From: JBGPEQ01 sp035518775
GTDB lineage: Bacteria; Pseudomonadota; Alphaproteobacteria; Dongiales; Dongiaceae
Assembly: GCA_035518775.1 (NCBI GenBank)
Contig: DATIXH010000196.1
Location: forward strand, 1 to 16,531
DNA length: 16,531 bases
Direction: 5' to 3'
A program made the translations under genes and the position numbers. Under the pieces are notes generated by a model. The model searched no databases. It was not told the origin of the DNA and worked only from the letters and a program-made list of their open reading frames with translations. Every line of letters begins with the position of its first letter. Positions within the stretch are counted from its first letter, which is position 1. Of this stretch, positions 1-7,180 are shown piece by piece.

Positions 1-1490
1 ACCTGGAGCAGGGTGATCGGCCGCGCGCCGGGGCCAGCCAGGAGACCCGCAATATGCGCCGCCAGGCGCGCACTCGCACCGTTGTCAACCGCCAGCAACA
101 GCCGTTCGATGTTGCTGACGAAGCTCTTATCCTCGAACTCCTCGCGCTCCAACCGCTCCTTCTCGTCCTGCCGTGGCGGCAGGCGGGCGAGCGCGGCGCG
201 CAACATCGGCGGCATGGCAAGCGTGGTCAGGATCGCCATGATGACGATCATGGAAAACATGTTCTGGCTGAGAACGCCGATCGACAGCCCGATCGAGGCG
301 ATGATCACCTCGGTCGAGCCGCGTGCATTCATGCCGCTGGCCAAGGCGAGCGACTCCTTCTGATTGAGCCCGCCGACGGCGCCGCCGGCCAGTGCGCCAG
401 CGAACTTGCCGAAGCTTGCGACGACGATCAGCCCGGCGGTGAACAGCAGCAATTCGGGTGTGCGCAATTGCGTGAGGTCGGTCTCGAGCCCCGCCAAGCC
501 AAAAAACACCGGTGTGAACAGGCTCGTGATCAAGCCGCGCAGCCGTTCGTCGATCTGTCGCGTCAGGATCGGGGACTCGCCCACCAGCACGCCGGCGACG
601 AAGGCGCCAAGCACGGTATGCACGCCGATCAGATGCGTCGTGAGCGCCATCACGCTCATCACGAGCAGGATCACGGTGACCACTGCTGACGAACTCACCA
701 GATGGTCGTTGGCGAGCCGGATCAGGAGCACCACAAGTCGCCGTCCCACCGTGAAGCTCAAGGCCAGGAACAGCAACGTGCCCAGCACGGCCTGACCAAC
801 CGAGGCCAGGTCCAGGGCGCCATGCGCGGCCACGCTGAAGATCATGGCGATGATGATCCAGCCGATGGTGTCGTCGATGACGGCCGACGCCACGAGCACC
901 TGGCCGAGGTCGCGGCGCATGAAGTTCATCTCGCGCACGACCATGGCCACGATCTTCACCGACGAGATCGAGAGCGCGGTGCCGAGAAACAGCGACGTGA
1001 TCAGCCGCGCCTCCGGATGCGGCAGCATGTCCGCGGGCAGGAACTGGCCGAGGGCGAACCCGCAGGCGAACGGCAGGACGACGCCGGCCACGGAGACGCT
1101 GGCCGCGGCGCGGCCGACGCGGCGCACCAGACCCAGGTCGGTCTCCATGCCCGTGAGCAGGAGCAGCATGAGGATGCCGAGCTGCGAGACCGCATCGAGC
1201 ATCGCCTTCTGCGCCTCGCTCGGCGCGAACAGCGCGTGCTGCCATTCCGGAGCGAGCGCGCCGAACACGGAGGGGCCGAGCAGGAGGCCGCCGAGCAGCT
1301 GACCCATCACGGCCGGCTGACCGACGCGCTGCATCAGCTCGCCCAGCAACCGGCCGACCACGACCACCACGACGAGGGCGAGGAAGAAGACGATCTCTGA
1401 CGGCTTCTCCGGTTGGCCCGCCGCCAGCGCGCTCGCGCCGGCAAGAGCAAAAGGCGCCGCAACGGCCGCCGAAATCGCCCACCGCTTCAT
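1..1490 (-). CDS. Cation/proton antiporter of the CPA2 family, 3' end beyond window
   Basis: Integral inner-membrane monovalent cation/H+ antiporter (Na+/H+ exchanger domain). I translated it from the ATG at 1490; the frame stays open to the window edge, giving 496 residues with no stop, so the C-terminus is missing. The N-terminus (MKRWAISAAV..., roughly residues 1-23) looks like a signal peptide or first membrane helix. About a dozen hydrophobic segments follow over residues 33-430. Residues 204-210 read VIDDTIG: the paired Asp (206-207) is the ion-binding pair of electrogenic CPA2 exchangers, where Kef-type potassium systems usually have another first residue. MNARGSTE (387-394) is also typical of the family. 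After a charged linker (438-457), the residues from about 460 resemble the start of a universal stress protein domain, which is inferred because it is cut off. A GAGG eight bases before the ATG supports this start. The zinc-ribbon gene lies 102 bp upstream on the same strand. Confidence 0.9.
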   Translation of the reverse strand, partial: MKRWAISAAVAAPFALAGASALAAGQPEKPSEIVFFLALVVVVVVGRLLGELMQRVGQPAVMGQLLGGLLLGPSVFGALAPEWQHALFAPSEAQKAMLDAVSQLGILMLLLLTGMETDLGLVRRVGRAAASVSVAGVVLPFACGFALGQFLPADMLPHPEARLITSLFLGTALSISSVKIVAMVVREMNFMRRDLGQVLVASAVIDDTIGWIIIAMIFSVAAHGALDLASVGQAVLGTLLFLALSFTVGRRLVVLLIRLANDHLVSSSAVVTVILLVMSVMALTTHLIGVHTVLGAFVAGVLVGESPILTRQIDERLRGLITSLFTPVFFGLAGLETDLTQLRTPELLLFTAGLIVVASFGKFAGALAGGAVGGLNQKESLALASGMNARGSTEVIIASIGLSIGVLSQNMFSMIVIMAILTTLAMPPMLRAALARLPPRQDEKERLEREEFEDKSFVSNIERLLLAVDNGASARLAAHIAGLLAGPGARPITLLQ

Positions 1491-1592
1491 GCGACCATCC
1501 TCGACCCGGACCGAAGGCGCGCGACTAGCGCGCCGCCGGCCGTTGCGGGGCGCCGCCCCTGACTGTTGCGTGCAGGGGGCGAGCGAGGCGGA

Positions 1593-1823
1593 TCAGACGT
1601 GCGCCCGCTTGCGACCGTTGCTGCGCCGGCGGCGCACGTCGCGCAGCGGGTATTCGGCGGGCACGGTCTCGGCGATGCGGGTGCGCCCGGACGCCTCCAG
1701 AAGGGACGTCACGGTGAAGGAGGAAGCCTCCCCGCAATAGAGGCACTGCGCCATCGTCGCTCCGCCGGCGCCCATGAGCAGACGAAAGGTGTTGGAGTGA
1801 CAATGCGGGCATTTGTATTTCAT
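1593..1823 (-). CDS. Small zinc-ribbon protein of unknown function
   Basis: A 76-residue protein with two CXXC knuckles, CPHC at residues 5-8 and CLYC at 27-30, which should bind one structural zinc. A GEASSF stretch follows, then a strongly basic tail (from about residue 64, with a run of four Arg) that could contact nucleic acid. The start at 1823 is chosen because GGAGGG lies about six bases upstream and the zinc knuckle begins at once. The open frame extends another 17 codons upstream, but that stretch is an Arg-rich run with no good ribosome-binding site. It is a plausible regulator or ribosome-associated factor, but the family is not recognised, so no function is assigned. It is on the same strand as the antiporter downstream. 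The 102-bp gap between them holds only a short GGGGC/GCCCC hairpin (1547-1559), so co-transcription is possible. Confidence 0.72.
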   Translation of the reverse strand: MKYKCPHCHSNTFRLLMGAGGATMAQCLYCGEASSFTVTSLLEASGRTRIAETVPAEYPLRDVRRRRSNGRKRAHV

Positions 1824-1934
1824 GAAGCGCTCCCTCCGGCGGCGCCGGTCGGCCAAGAAGGCACATCGCATCAACGCCGCGCCGGCGGATAAGTTCCGCG
1901 CTGCCAGTCGTCGGGCCGGGGGCGCGTTTTCGCT

Positions 1935-1990
1935 AGCGAGGTATTTTTCGTAACTACTTGCAATAAATAGCGAAAGAGTTGCATTTTGTG
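1935..1990. promoter_or_regulatory. AT-rich probable promoter region between divergent genes
   Basis: This is the only clearly AT-rich stretch in the left part of the window. It lies between the zinc-ribbon gene (minus) and the DUF1127 gene (plus), so it could carry promoters for both. It contains TTGCAA followed by a run of A and T, and is preceded by the 10-bp palindrome TCGCTAGCGA (1930-1939). I cannot pick a confident -35/-10 pair. The remaining bases from 1824 to 2053 show no other gene. Confidence 0.35.
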
Positions 1991-2053
1991 CGCCCGCGGA
2001 CGAGGCGAGCGCATGTCGGCGCGCACCGATGCCCGGGACCTGCAGCCACAGAC

Positions 2054-2458
2054 GTGAGGTTCAGCGTGCAGCCGCAAGAGAGCAGGCACCCGACCATCGG
2101 TCCTGCAAGTGTAGAGTCATTCAGGCGATCGGAGGCGAGCCGGACCGATCATGCGGCTCTGCGACGGATCGTGAGCACGCTTGCCATGCTGTGGTCGCGG
2201 CTGCAGGACGCGCAGCGGGCGCGGCGGACGCGGCGCACCCTGCAGTCACTCGACGATCAGATGCTGACGGACATCGGTGTTTCCCGCACGGCGATCGAGT
2301 GGGTCGCGCTCCACGACGCGGCGCGCGAGATCGTGCGGACGCGGGCGCTCGCGTCTTGCCGGCGGCTCAGTCGCGCGGAGCCGTCGGCGCTGCCGTCTTC
2401 GCGCCCACGAGCAAGGAACGACCGGATGGTCGCCCGCACCGCGGGCAAGCCGGATTGA
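2054..2458 (+). CDS. DUF1127 (YjiS-like) domain protein
   Basis: Small basic protein with a DUF1127 domain. The core reads RRTLQSLDDQMLTDIGVSR and lies roughly at residues 55-75 of the 134-residue product starting at 2054. In this family the Arg-rich helix followed by L-D-D-x-x-L-x-D-I-G-x-x-R is the signature. Some alphaproteobacterial members have been linked to phosphate, carbon or RNA metabolism, but the role here is unknown. The start is uncertain. The frame is open from a TTG at 1979, and other candidates are GTG 2054, GTG 2171 and ATG 2186; none has a clear ribosome-binding site. I chose 2054 because the residues before it look non-coding, whereas those after it (QESRHPTIGPASVESFRRSE) look like real protein. 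The product is longer at both ends than the usual 50-70 residues, and the last 50 residues are Arg/Ala/Ser-rich and may be disordered. Confidence 0.62.
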   Translation: MRFSVQPQESRHPTIGPASVESFRRSEASRTDHAALRRIVSTLAMLWSRLQDAQRARRTRRTLQSLDDQMLTDIGVSRTAIEWVALHDAAREIVRTRALASCRRLSRAEPSALPSSRPRARNDRMVARTAGKPD

Positions 2459-2477
2459 TGCTGTGAAGATCACGGTG

Positions 2478-2530
2478 CCGCGGAAAGGCGGGCGACCTTC
2501 CGGTCGCCCTACGACCTCTGATCTCCGCGG
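2478..2530. repeat. Intergenic palindromic hairpin after the DUF1127 gene
   Basis: A perfect 8-bp stem, GGGCGACC (2490-2497) and GGTCGCCC (2502-2509), with a TTCC loop, followed by TACG. An outer pair, CCGCGGA (2478-2484) and TCCGCGG (2524-2530), could extend it. The inner stem resembles the GGGGCGACC/GGTCGCCCC part of the repeat at 6343-6396, so it may be a shorter relative. It lies in the 103-bp gap between convergent genes and could act as a terminator, but no T-run follows. Confidence 0.5.
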
Positions 2531-2561
2531 CTCCGGGTGAAACGACGTGCCAGCGATAGCG

Positions 2562-3086
2562 CTAGCCCACCAGGCCGGCGAAACTGTCGTCGAGGTACAG
2601 CTGCTGGGCGGCGGCATCGCGCGCCGAGCCGAGGAAGCGGACCCAGGCCTGCTGTTCGTGCCAGACCGGACCCAGCTCCCAGACGCAATAGGTGCCCTTG
2701 TGCCGGCGTTCGCGCGGGAACAGCGAGAAGCCGGGCGTGGCAGCATCCTGCTTGTAGTAGACGGATTCCCAGAGCTCGTTGTTGCCGCGCCAGGTGCTGA
2801 CGATCAGGAAGAAGAAATCGTTCTCGCAGCGATGCAGCACGACGAATCCGATGTCGCCGTCGAGCTCCAGCCGGCCGGCCGACGCCTCGCCAACAAGGTA
2901 GTCGCGCGCTAGCCGGCGGATCGCGTCCGGCGCCGGCGTCGCGGCGCGGGCGAGATCGTACCATTTGAGGCGCGCGCCATCGAGCTCGAGTAGAGGTTGC
3001 GGCGTCACGAGCTTCGGGCCGTGGCGGTAGGCGGGATCGACATGCTGCAGGCGCGCGGCCGAGACCGGAATGCGATCGTCAGGCAT
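2562..3086 (-). CDS. Conserved-looking hypothetical protein, 174 aa
   Basis: I do not recognise a named family. The product is soluble, with no signal peptide or membrane segment, and rich in aromatic residues, especially Trp and Tyr, in its second half. Examples are FFFLIVSTWRGNNELWESVYY (positions 91-111), CVWELGPVWHEQQAW (134-148) and a terminal LYLDDSFAGLV. This looks like a folded beta-rich domain. The start at 3086 is secure: AGGAG lies six bases before the ATG, and the N-terminus (MPDDRIPVSA) looks normal. The frame stays open far upstream, but there it runs antisense through the exported-protein gene, so the longer version is rejected. It is divergent from that exported protein, with 124 bp between the starts, so the two may share a control region. 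Function unknown. Confidence 0.75.
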   Translation of the reverse strand: MPDDRIPVSAARLQHVDPAYRHGPKLVTPQPLLELDGARLKWYDLARAATPAPDAIRRLARDYLVGEASAGRLELDGDIGFVVLHRCENDFFFLIVSTWRGNNELWESVYYKQDAATPGFSLFPRERRHKGTYCVWELGPVWHEQQAWVRFLGSARDAAAQQLYLDDSFAGLVG

Positions 3087-3210
3087 CACAATCTCCTCAT
3101 TTTCGAAAGATGCTAACGCGACCGCGCGTTCTTTGCACGTGTGGACAGAACGCCACGGCCGGCCGCCGCGACATCTGCTACACTCGCAGCCGGCACGGCG
3201 GAGGGTCCGC

Positions 3211-3774
3211 ATGATGCGCGTGTTGCGGCTGGCGGTAGCGGCGTTGACCGCCTGGGCGATGACGGCCGCGGTCCTCGCTGCCGAGTCGACGGTCGGCGGT
3301 TCGCGGTTCGTGGTCAGCATCATGGACCAGGCGACCCGCGAATGGCACAGCGCGGAGGGCTCCGTGGTGCCGCTGCGTCCGGACCAGGCCTGTTTCGGCT
3401 GGCAGCTGTACCTGGTGACCGAGAGCCCCACCGTCACGGTCACCGAGATCTTCAGCACGCCCGTCAGGCCCGCCCATTGGCCTGACGATCCGAACATCAA
3501 GCTTCTGGAGGGCGGCCGCGTGGCGGAGGTCACCTTGACCTTTCCGATGCTGGCGCGGACATGGCTCGACCGCGGGGCCGAGCGCGCGACCGCTGGATGG
3601 ATCGGCCACGGCTGGTGCATCGAGCAAGGCGACCCCGCGGGCACCCACATCATCGATGTTCGCGAGGGCGACCGCCTGCTGCATCGGTTCTGCTTTCTCG
3701 TCATTCCCGATGACGCGGACCCGACTGCACCGCAATGGGGTGCGCCCGCGGAATGCGGCGCCCCGATTTCGTGA
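3211..3774 (+). CDS. Exported hypothetical protein with four cysteines
   Basis: A 187-residue protein with a clear Sec-type signal peptide: MMRVLR, then a hydrophobic core (AVAALTAWAMTAAVLA), with cleavage likely near residue 24. The mature part has four Cys (61, 136, 161, 182), enough for two periplasmic disulfides, and alternating beta-like strands (FVVSIMD, LYLVTESPTVTVTEI, VAEVTLTF). This suggests a small beta-sandwich. I know no named family. The start is the first of two ATGs at 3211, with GGAGGG spaced five bases before it. A possible -10 box TACACT lies just upstream at 3178-3183, but no good -35 is seen. Its stop is 12 bp from the convergent xylB stop, and it is divergent from the 174-residue unknown. 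The context gives no clear role. Confidence 0.72.
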   Translation: MMRVLRLAVAALTAWAMTAAVLAAESTVGGSRFVVSIMDQATREWHSAEGSVVPLRPDQACFGWQLYLVTESPTVTVTEIFSTPVRPAHWPDDPNIKLLEGGRVAEVTLTFPMLARTWLDRGAERATAGWIGHGWCIEQGDPAGTHIIDVREGDRLLHRFCFLVIPDDADPTAPQWGAPAECGAPIS

Positions 3775-3786
3775 GCGAACGCGCCG

Positions 3787-5268
3787 CTATTCTGTCGGGA
3801 ACAGGGGCTTCACGGTCTCGTAGAGCTGGCGGAAGCGGGTGAAGCGCGGCGCGAGGTCGCCGGACCAGGCGGGCGGCGCGATGCGGTCGAGGAGCGGGGG
3901 CTGCGTGCAGACGTCTTCGACGCGCTCCTGCGGATCGTGGGCCAGCATGGCCAGGCGCGCGGCGCCGAAGGCGGCGCCGACCTCGCCGCCTTGATGGCGG
4001 TGAAGCGGCAGGCCGAGGGCGCCGGCGATGAGTTCGGCCCAGAAGCGGCTGCGGGCGCCGCCGCCAACGAGGGAGGCGCTCTCGATTTCGGTGCCGACGG
4101 ACTTCAGCGCCAGATAGCCCTCTGCGAGACCGAAGGCGACGCCTTCGAGCACGGCGTAGGCCAGCAGGGCGCGGTCGGTGTCGTGGCCGAGGCCGAACCA
4201 GACTCCCTTGGCATGCGGATTATTGTGCGGCGTGCGCTCGCCCGAGAGGTAGGGCAGGAAGAGCGGCGCCTGGCGGCGGCCCGCGGGTGCCAGTGCCTCG
4301 ACCTCGGCGAGCAGGGCCGGCTCGTCGGCGGCGCCCGTCAGCTTCGTCACCCAGCGCAGGCAGCTGGCGGCCGACAGCATGACGGCCATCTGGTGCCACT
4401 GGTTCGGCAGGGCGTGGCAGAAGGCATGCACGGCCTGCGCCGGGTTGGGGCGGAAGGTCGCGGTCGCCACGAACAGCACGCCGGAGGTGCCGAGCGATAG
4501 GAATGCCTGCCCATCGCGGACGGCGCCGATGCCGACCGCCGTGGCGGCGTTGTCTCCGCCGCCGCCGGCGACGACGACCCGCTCGCCCAGGCCCCAGGCG
4601 CGCGCCAACTCCGGCAGCAGCGTGCCGGCGGGCTCGCGGCCCTCGACCAGGCGGGGCATGTGGCGGCGCGTGAGGCCGGTCGCCTCCAGCATGGTGTCGG
4701 ACCAGTCGCGGCGGCCGACGTCGAGCCAGGAAGTGCCGCTGGCGTCGGACATCTCCGAGACGTCTTCGCCGGTGAGGCGGCGGCGCAGGTAGTCCTTCGG
4801 CAGCAGGACCTTGGCCGTGGCGCGGAAGGCTGCGGGCTCGTGGCCCGCGACCCACAGCAGCTTGGGCGCCGTGAAGCCGGCCATGGCGAGGTTGCCGGTG
4901 ATGCGCCTGAGCTCGGGCGCGCGGCGCTCCAGCTCGGCGCACTCGGCGCTCGAACGCAGGTCGTTCCAGAGGATGGCGGGCCGCAGCACGCGCCCCTGCG
5001 CGTCGAGCAGCACCGCGCCGTGCATCTGGCCGGAGAGGCCGATGGCGGCGACGGCAGCCAGCTCGCGCGGGGCGCGGGTGCGCAGATCCGCCATCGCGGC
5101 CTCGACGGCCTGCCACCAGGCGGCGGGATCCTGCTCCGACCACAGCGGGTGCGGGCGCTGCACGCTGAGCTCGTGGCGCGCCGTGGCGAGCAGCCGCTGC
5201 GCGGCGTCCAGCAGCACGACCTTCAGCTCGGAGGTGCCGAGATCGATGCCGAGATAGGTCGCTGTCAT
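3787..5268 (-). CDS. xylB: Xylulokinase
   Basis: Cytosolic FGGY-family sugar kinase that phosphorylates D-xylulose to D-xylulose 5-phosphate, feeding the pentose phosphate pathway. The 493 residues match the family (about 484 in E. coli). Visible motifs are the N-terminal phosphate-binding loop GIDLGTSELKV (7-17), SGQMHGAVL (79-87, substrate-binding as in E. coli XylB), GGGGDNAA (235-242) with the catalytic-base Asp at 239, the second ATP loop SLGTSGV (258-264), and GGGARSRFW (402-410). QMHG favours xylulokinase over glycerol or ribulose kinase. The ATG at 5268 begins exactly at the conserved N-terminus (MTATYLGIDLG). The ribosome-binding site is weak, and the likely promoter leaves almost no leader. 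It is divergent from a SorC-type regulator that probably controls it. No xylose isomerase or pentitol dehydrogenase is nearby, so the source of xylulose (xylose, xylitol or arabitol) is open. Confidence 0.93.
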   Translation of the reverse strand: MTATYLGIDLGTSELKVVLLDAAQRLLATARHELSVQRPHPLWSEQDPAAWWQAVEAAMADLRTRAPRELAAVAAIGLSGQMHGAVLLDAQGRVLRPAILWNDLRSSAECAELERRAPELRRITGNLAMAGFTAPKLLWVAGHEPAAFRATAKVLLPKDYLRRRLTGEDVSEMSDASGTSWLDVGRRDWSDTMLEATGLTRRHMPRLVEGREPAGTLLPELARAWGLGERVVVAGGGGDNAATAVGIGAVRDGQAFLSLGTSGVLFVATATFRPNPAQAVHAFCHALPNQWHQMAVMLSAASCLRWVTKLTGAADEPALLAEVEALAPAGRRQAPLFLPYLSGERTPHNNPHAKGVWFGLGHDTDRALLAYAVLEGVAFGLAEGYLALKSVGTEIESASLVGGGARSRFWAELIAGALGLPLHRHQGGEVGAAFGAARLAMLAHDPQERVEDVCTQPPLLDRIAPPAWSGDLAPRFTRFRQLYETVKPLFPTE

Positions 5269-5278
5269 GGCAGTCCGG

Positions 5279-5307
5279 GTTGTACTATCGGCCCGGCGTT
5301 GCCACAA
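5279..5307 (-). promoter_or_regulatory. Candidate sigma-70-like promoter for xylB
   Basis: On the minus strand TTGTGG (5307-5302) and TACAAC (5284-5279) are separated by 17 bases, a plausible -35/-10 pair. Transcription would start only a few bases before the xylB ATG. The same segment shows a weak dyad (TTGT at 5280, ACAA at 5304) that could be part of a regulator operator. Both are by-eye matches of low weight. Confidence 0.25.
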
Positions 5308-5350
5308 TGACCGCATCGTCAACGGGCTATCGCACCGGGATCCACCGGCT

Positions 5351-6346
5351 GTGCTGCGCGACAAGAAGAACCCGGCCGAGGGCAAGGGACAGGCAAGCGA
5401 CCGCGCCAACGGCGGAAACGCCTCCGATGCGGAGGAGGAGCTGCAGGCGCGCGTCGCTTGGTACTACTACGTCGGCAACCTGACGCAGCAGCAGATCGCC
5501 ACGCGCATCGGGAGCAACCGCGTACGCGTGAACCGCCTGCTGGCGGCGGGGCGCGAGTCCGGGTTGGTGCAGATCACCATCAACAGCAAGATCGCGAGCT
5601 GCACCGAGCTGGAGCAGCGGCTGATCGAGCGCTACGGTCTCGGCGATGCCATCGTGGTGCCGACGCCCGACCGCGCCGAGCATGTGCGCGACGCCATCGC
5701 CGTGGGTGCGGGCACCTACCTCTCGAAGACGATCACGGATGGCCTCACCATCGGCATCAGCTGGGGGCGCACCTTGCGCGCGGTGCTGCGCTCGATCCGC
5801 GGACGCAACTTCGAGTCGCTCTCGATCGTGGCGCTGCTGGGCGGGCTGTCGCACGTCTCCGGCATCAACACCTTCGAGATCGTCTCCGACCTCGCCGGCC
5901 TCTTCAACGCCGACCAGCATTTCTTCGCCGCCCCCATCTACGCCAGCAGCGAGAAGGCGCGCGACGTCATCCTGCAGCAGGACGCCATCCGCGAGACCTA
6001 CGAGAAGGCGCGCAAGGCCGACCTCGCCATCATCACCGTCGGCGAGATGGTGGAATCGCTGCTCGTCACCTACGGCCTCGGCGGCGGCGACCAGGTGAAG
6101 ACGCTGAAGGCGGCCGGCGCGGTGGGCGACGTGATCGGCCACTTCATCGACGCCGACGGCGCCATCGTCGACCATCCGCTGAACCGGCGGACGGTTGGCA
6201 TCAGCCTGGAAGACCTGCGCGGCATCCGCAAGGTCGTGCTGGTGGCGGGCGGGCGCAAGAAGATCGAGATCATGCGCGCGGCCCTGCGCGGCCGCTACGC
6301 CACCGTGCTCGTGACGGACGAGCATTCGGCCAAGAGACTTCTGTAG
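5351..6346 (+). CDS. SorC-family sugar-binding transcriptional regulator
   Basis: DNA-binding regulator with an N-terminal helix-turn-helix and a C-terminal sugar-phosphate-sensing domain. With the GTG at 5351 it has 331 residues, close to the usual 310-330. The HTH is LTQQQIATRIGSNRVRVNRL (44-63). The effector domain runs from about residue 85 to the end and includes GISWGRTL (135-142), the acidic stretch AGAVGDVIGHFID (255-267) and VAGGRKKI (298-305), all typical of SorC/DeoR-like sensors. The frame is also open from an ATG at 5267, but that start would overlap xylB and place the shared promoter inside the gene, so I prefer 5351; no strong ribosome-binding site decides it. The divergent layout argues that it controls xylB and perhaps itself in response to a pentose or pentitol phosphate. 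Its TAG stop lies in the palindromic repeat shared with cobM. Confidence 0.88.
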   Translation: MLRDKKNPAEGKGQASDRANGGNASDAEEELQARVAWYYYVGNLTQQQIATRIGSNRVRVNRLLAAGRESGLVQITINSKIASCTELEQRLIERYGLGDAIVVPTPDRAEHVRDAIAVGAGTYLSKTITDGLTIGISWGRTLRAVLRSIRGRNFESLSIVALLGGLSHVSGINTFEIVSDLAGLFNADQHFFAAPIYASSEKARDVILQQDAIRETYEKARKADLAIITVGEMVESLLVTYGLGGGDQVKTLKAAGAVGDVIGHFIDADGAIVDHPLNRRTVGISLEDLRGIRKVVLVAGGRKKIEIMRAALRGRYATVLVTDEHSAKRLL

Positions 6347-6396
6347 GGGCGGCCCCGCGTGGCCGCCCGGGGCGACCACATTGGGTCGCCCCTACG
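6343..6396. repeat. Palindromic intergenic repeat between convergent genes (copy A)
   Basis: The element begins GTAGGGGCG and ends CGCCCCTAC, so its two ends are inverted copies. Inside are two hairpins: GGGCGGCC/GGCCGCCC and GGGGCGACC/GGTCGCCCC. The TAG of the left end is the stop codon of the SorC regulator, and the CTA of the right end is the stop codon of cobM on the other strand. It can fold on both strands and may act as a bidirectional terminator or mRNA end protector, though no T-run follows. A related copy is at 13763-13821 and a partial one at 2478-2530. Confidence 0.7.
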
Positions 6397-7180
6397 GACG
6401 TTTGGCGTGTCGGGGCGCGATCTTCTTCCCCGGCCGCAGGATGTGGCGGTGGTCGGCGGCGTAGAGGCGGCTGTCGGTGAAATCGCGCGCCTCGAAGACG
6501 CGGCCGACCAGGATGAGAGCAGTGCGCGTAACCTTCGCGGCGCGCACGGCGGCGGCGATGGTGGCGAGCGTGCCGCGGATGATCTGCTGGTCCGGCCAGC
6601 CGATACGCACGGCGACCACGACCGGACAGTCGGCGCCGTAGAGCGGCGTCAGGTCGGCGACGACGCGGCGGATGTTGCGCACCGAGAGATGGATCGCCAG
6701 CGTAGCGCCGGTGGTGCCGAGGGTGCGCAGGTCCTCGCGGTTCGGCATGGGCGAGGCCTTGCCGTCGGTGCGCGTGAGGATCACGGTCTGGCTGATCTCC
6801 GGCAGCGTCAGCTCGGCCTTCAGCACGGCCGCGGCGGCAGCATAGGCCGGCACGCCCGGCGTGACGTCGTAGGGGATGCCGAGCGCATCGAGCCGCCGCA
6901 TCTGCTCGGCGATGGCGCCGTAGAGCGAAGGATCGCCGGAGTGGACGCGCGCCACCTCGAGGCCGGCGGCATGGGCCTCCTCGATCAGCGCGATGATCTC
7001 GTCGAGCGCCAGCGGCGCCGTATCGACGATCTTGGCACCCTTCGGCGCGTGCGCGACCACCGCGCGCGGCACCAGCGAGCCGGCATAGAGCACGACCGGG
7101 CAGCGCGCGATGAGATCGCGGCCACGCACGGTGATGAGATCGGGGTCGCCGGGGCCGGCGCCGATGAAGTGCACGGTCAC
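6392..7180 (-). CDS. cobM: Precorrin-4 C11-methyltransferase (CobM/CbiF)
   Basis: SAM-dependent methyltransferase that methylates C11 of precorrin-4 (or cobalt-precorrin-4) in corrin-ring synthesis; cytosolic. The 262 residues fit the family. Motifs of the tetrapyrrole methylase fold are FIGAGPGDPDLIT (5-17), the SAM loop HSGDPSLYGA (80-89) and TPGVPAYAAAAA (107-118). SQTVILTRT (130-138) is characteristic of CobM/CbiF and separates it from the CobI and CobJ paralogues upstream. The start is GTG at 7180, sharing four bases (GTGA) with the cbiG-cobJ stop, so translation is probably coupled. It is the last gene of the cobH-L-I-J-M unit, and its TAG stop is supplied by the palindromic repeat. The sequence alone does not tell whether the substrate already holds cobalt. 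Confidence 0.95.
   Translation of the reverse strand: MTVHFIGAGPGDPDLITVRGRDLIARCPVVLYAGSLVPRAVVAHAPKGAKIVDTAPLALDEIIALIEEAHAAGLEVARVHSGDPSLYGAIAEQMRRLDALGIPYDVTPGVPAYAAAAAVLKAELTLPEISQTVILTRTDGKASPMPNREDLRTLGTTGATLAIHLSVRNIRRVVADLTPLYGADCPVVVAVRIGWPDQQIIRGTLATIAAAVRAAKVTRTALILVGRVFEARDFTDSRLYAADHRHILRPGKKIAPRHAKRP

Noticed and set aside
127..1482. A 451-residue open frame on the minus strand
   Set aside because: It is an out-of-frame shadow of the CPA2 antiporter gene; its product is Arg/Gly/Ala-rich with no domain, while the adjacent frame gives a perfect membrane transporter.
3087..3704. N-terminal extension of the 174-residue protein
   Set aside because: It is antisense to the exported-protein gene, and a strong AGGAG lies just before the ATG at 3086.
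6343..6396. Rho-independent terminator
   Set aside because: The stems are strong and GC-rich but no T-run follows on either strand, so it is listed as a palindromic repeat with only a possible terminator role.
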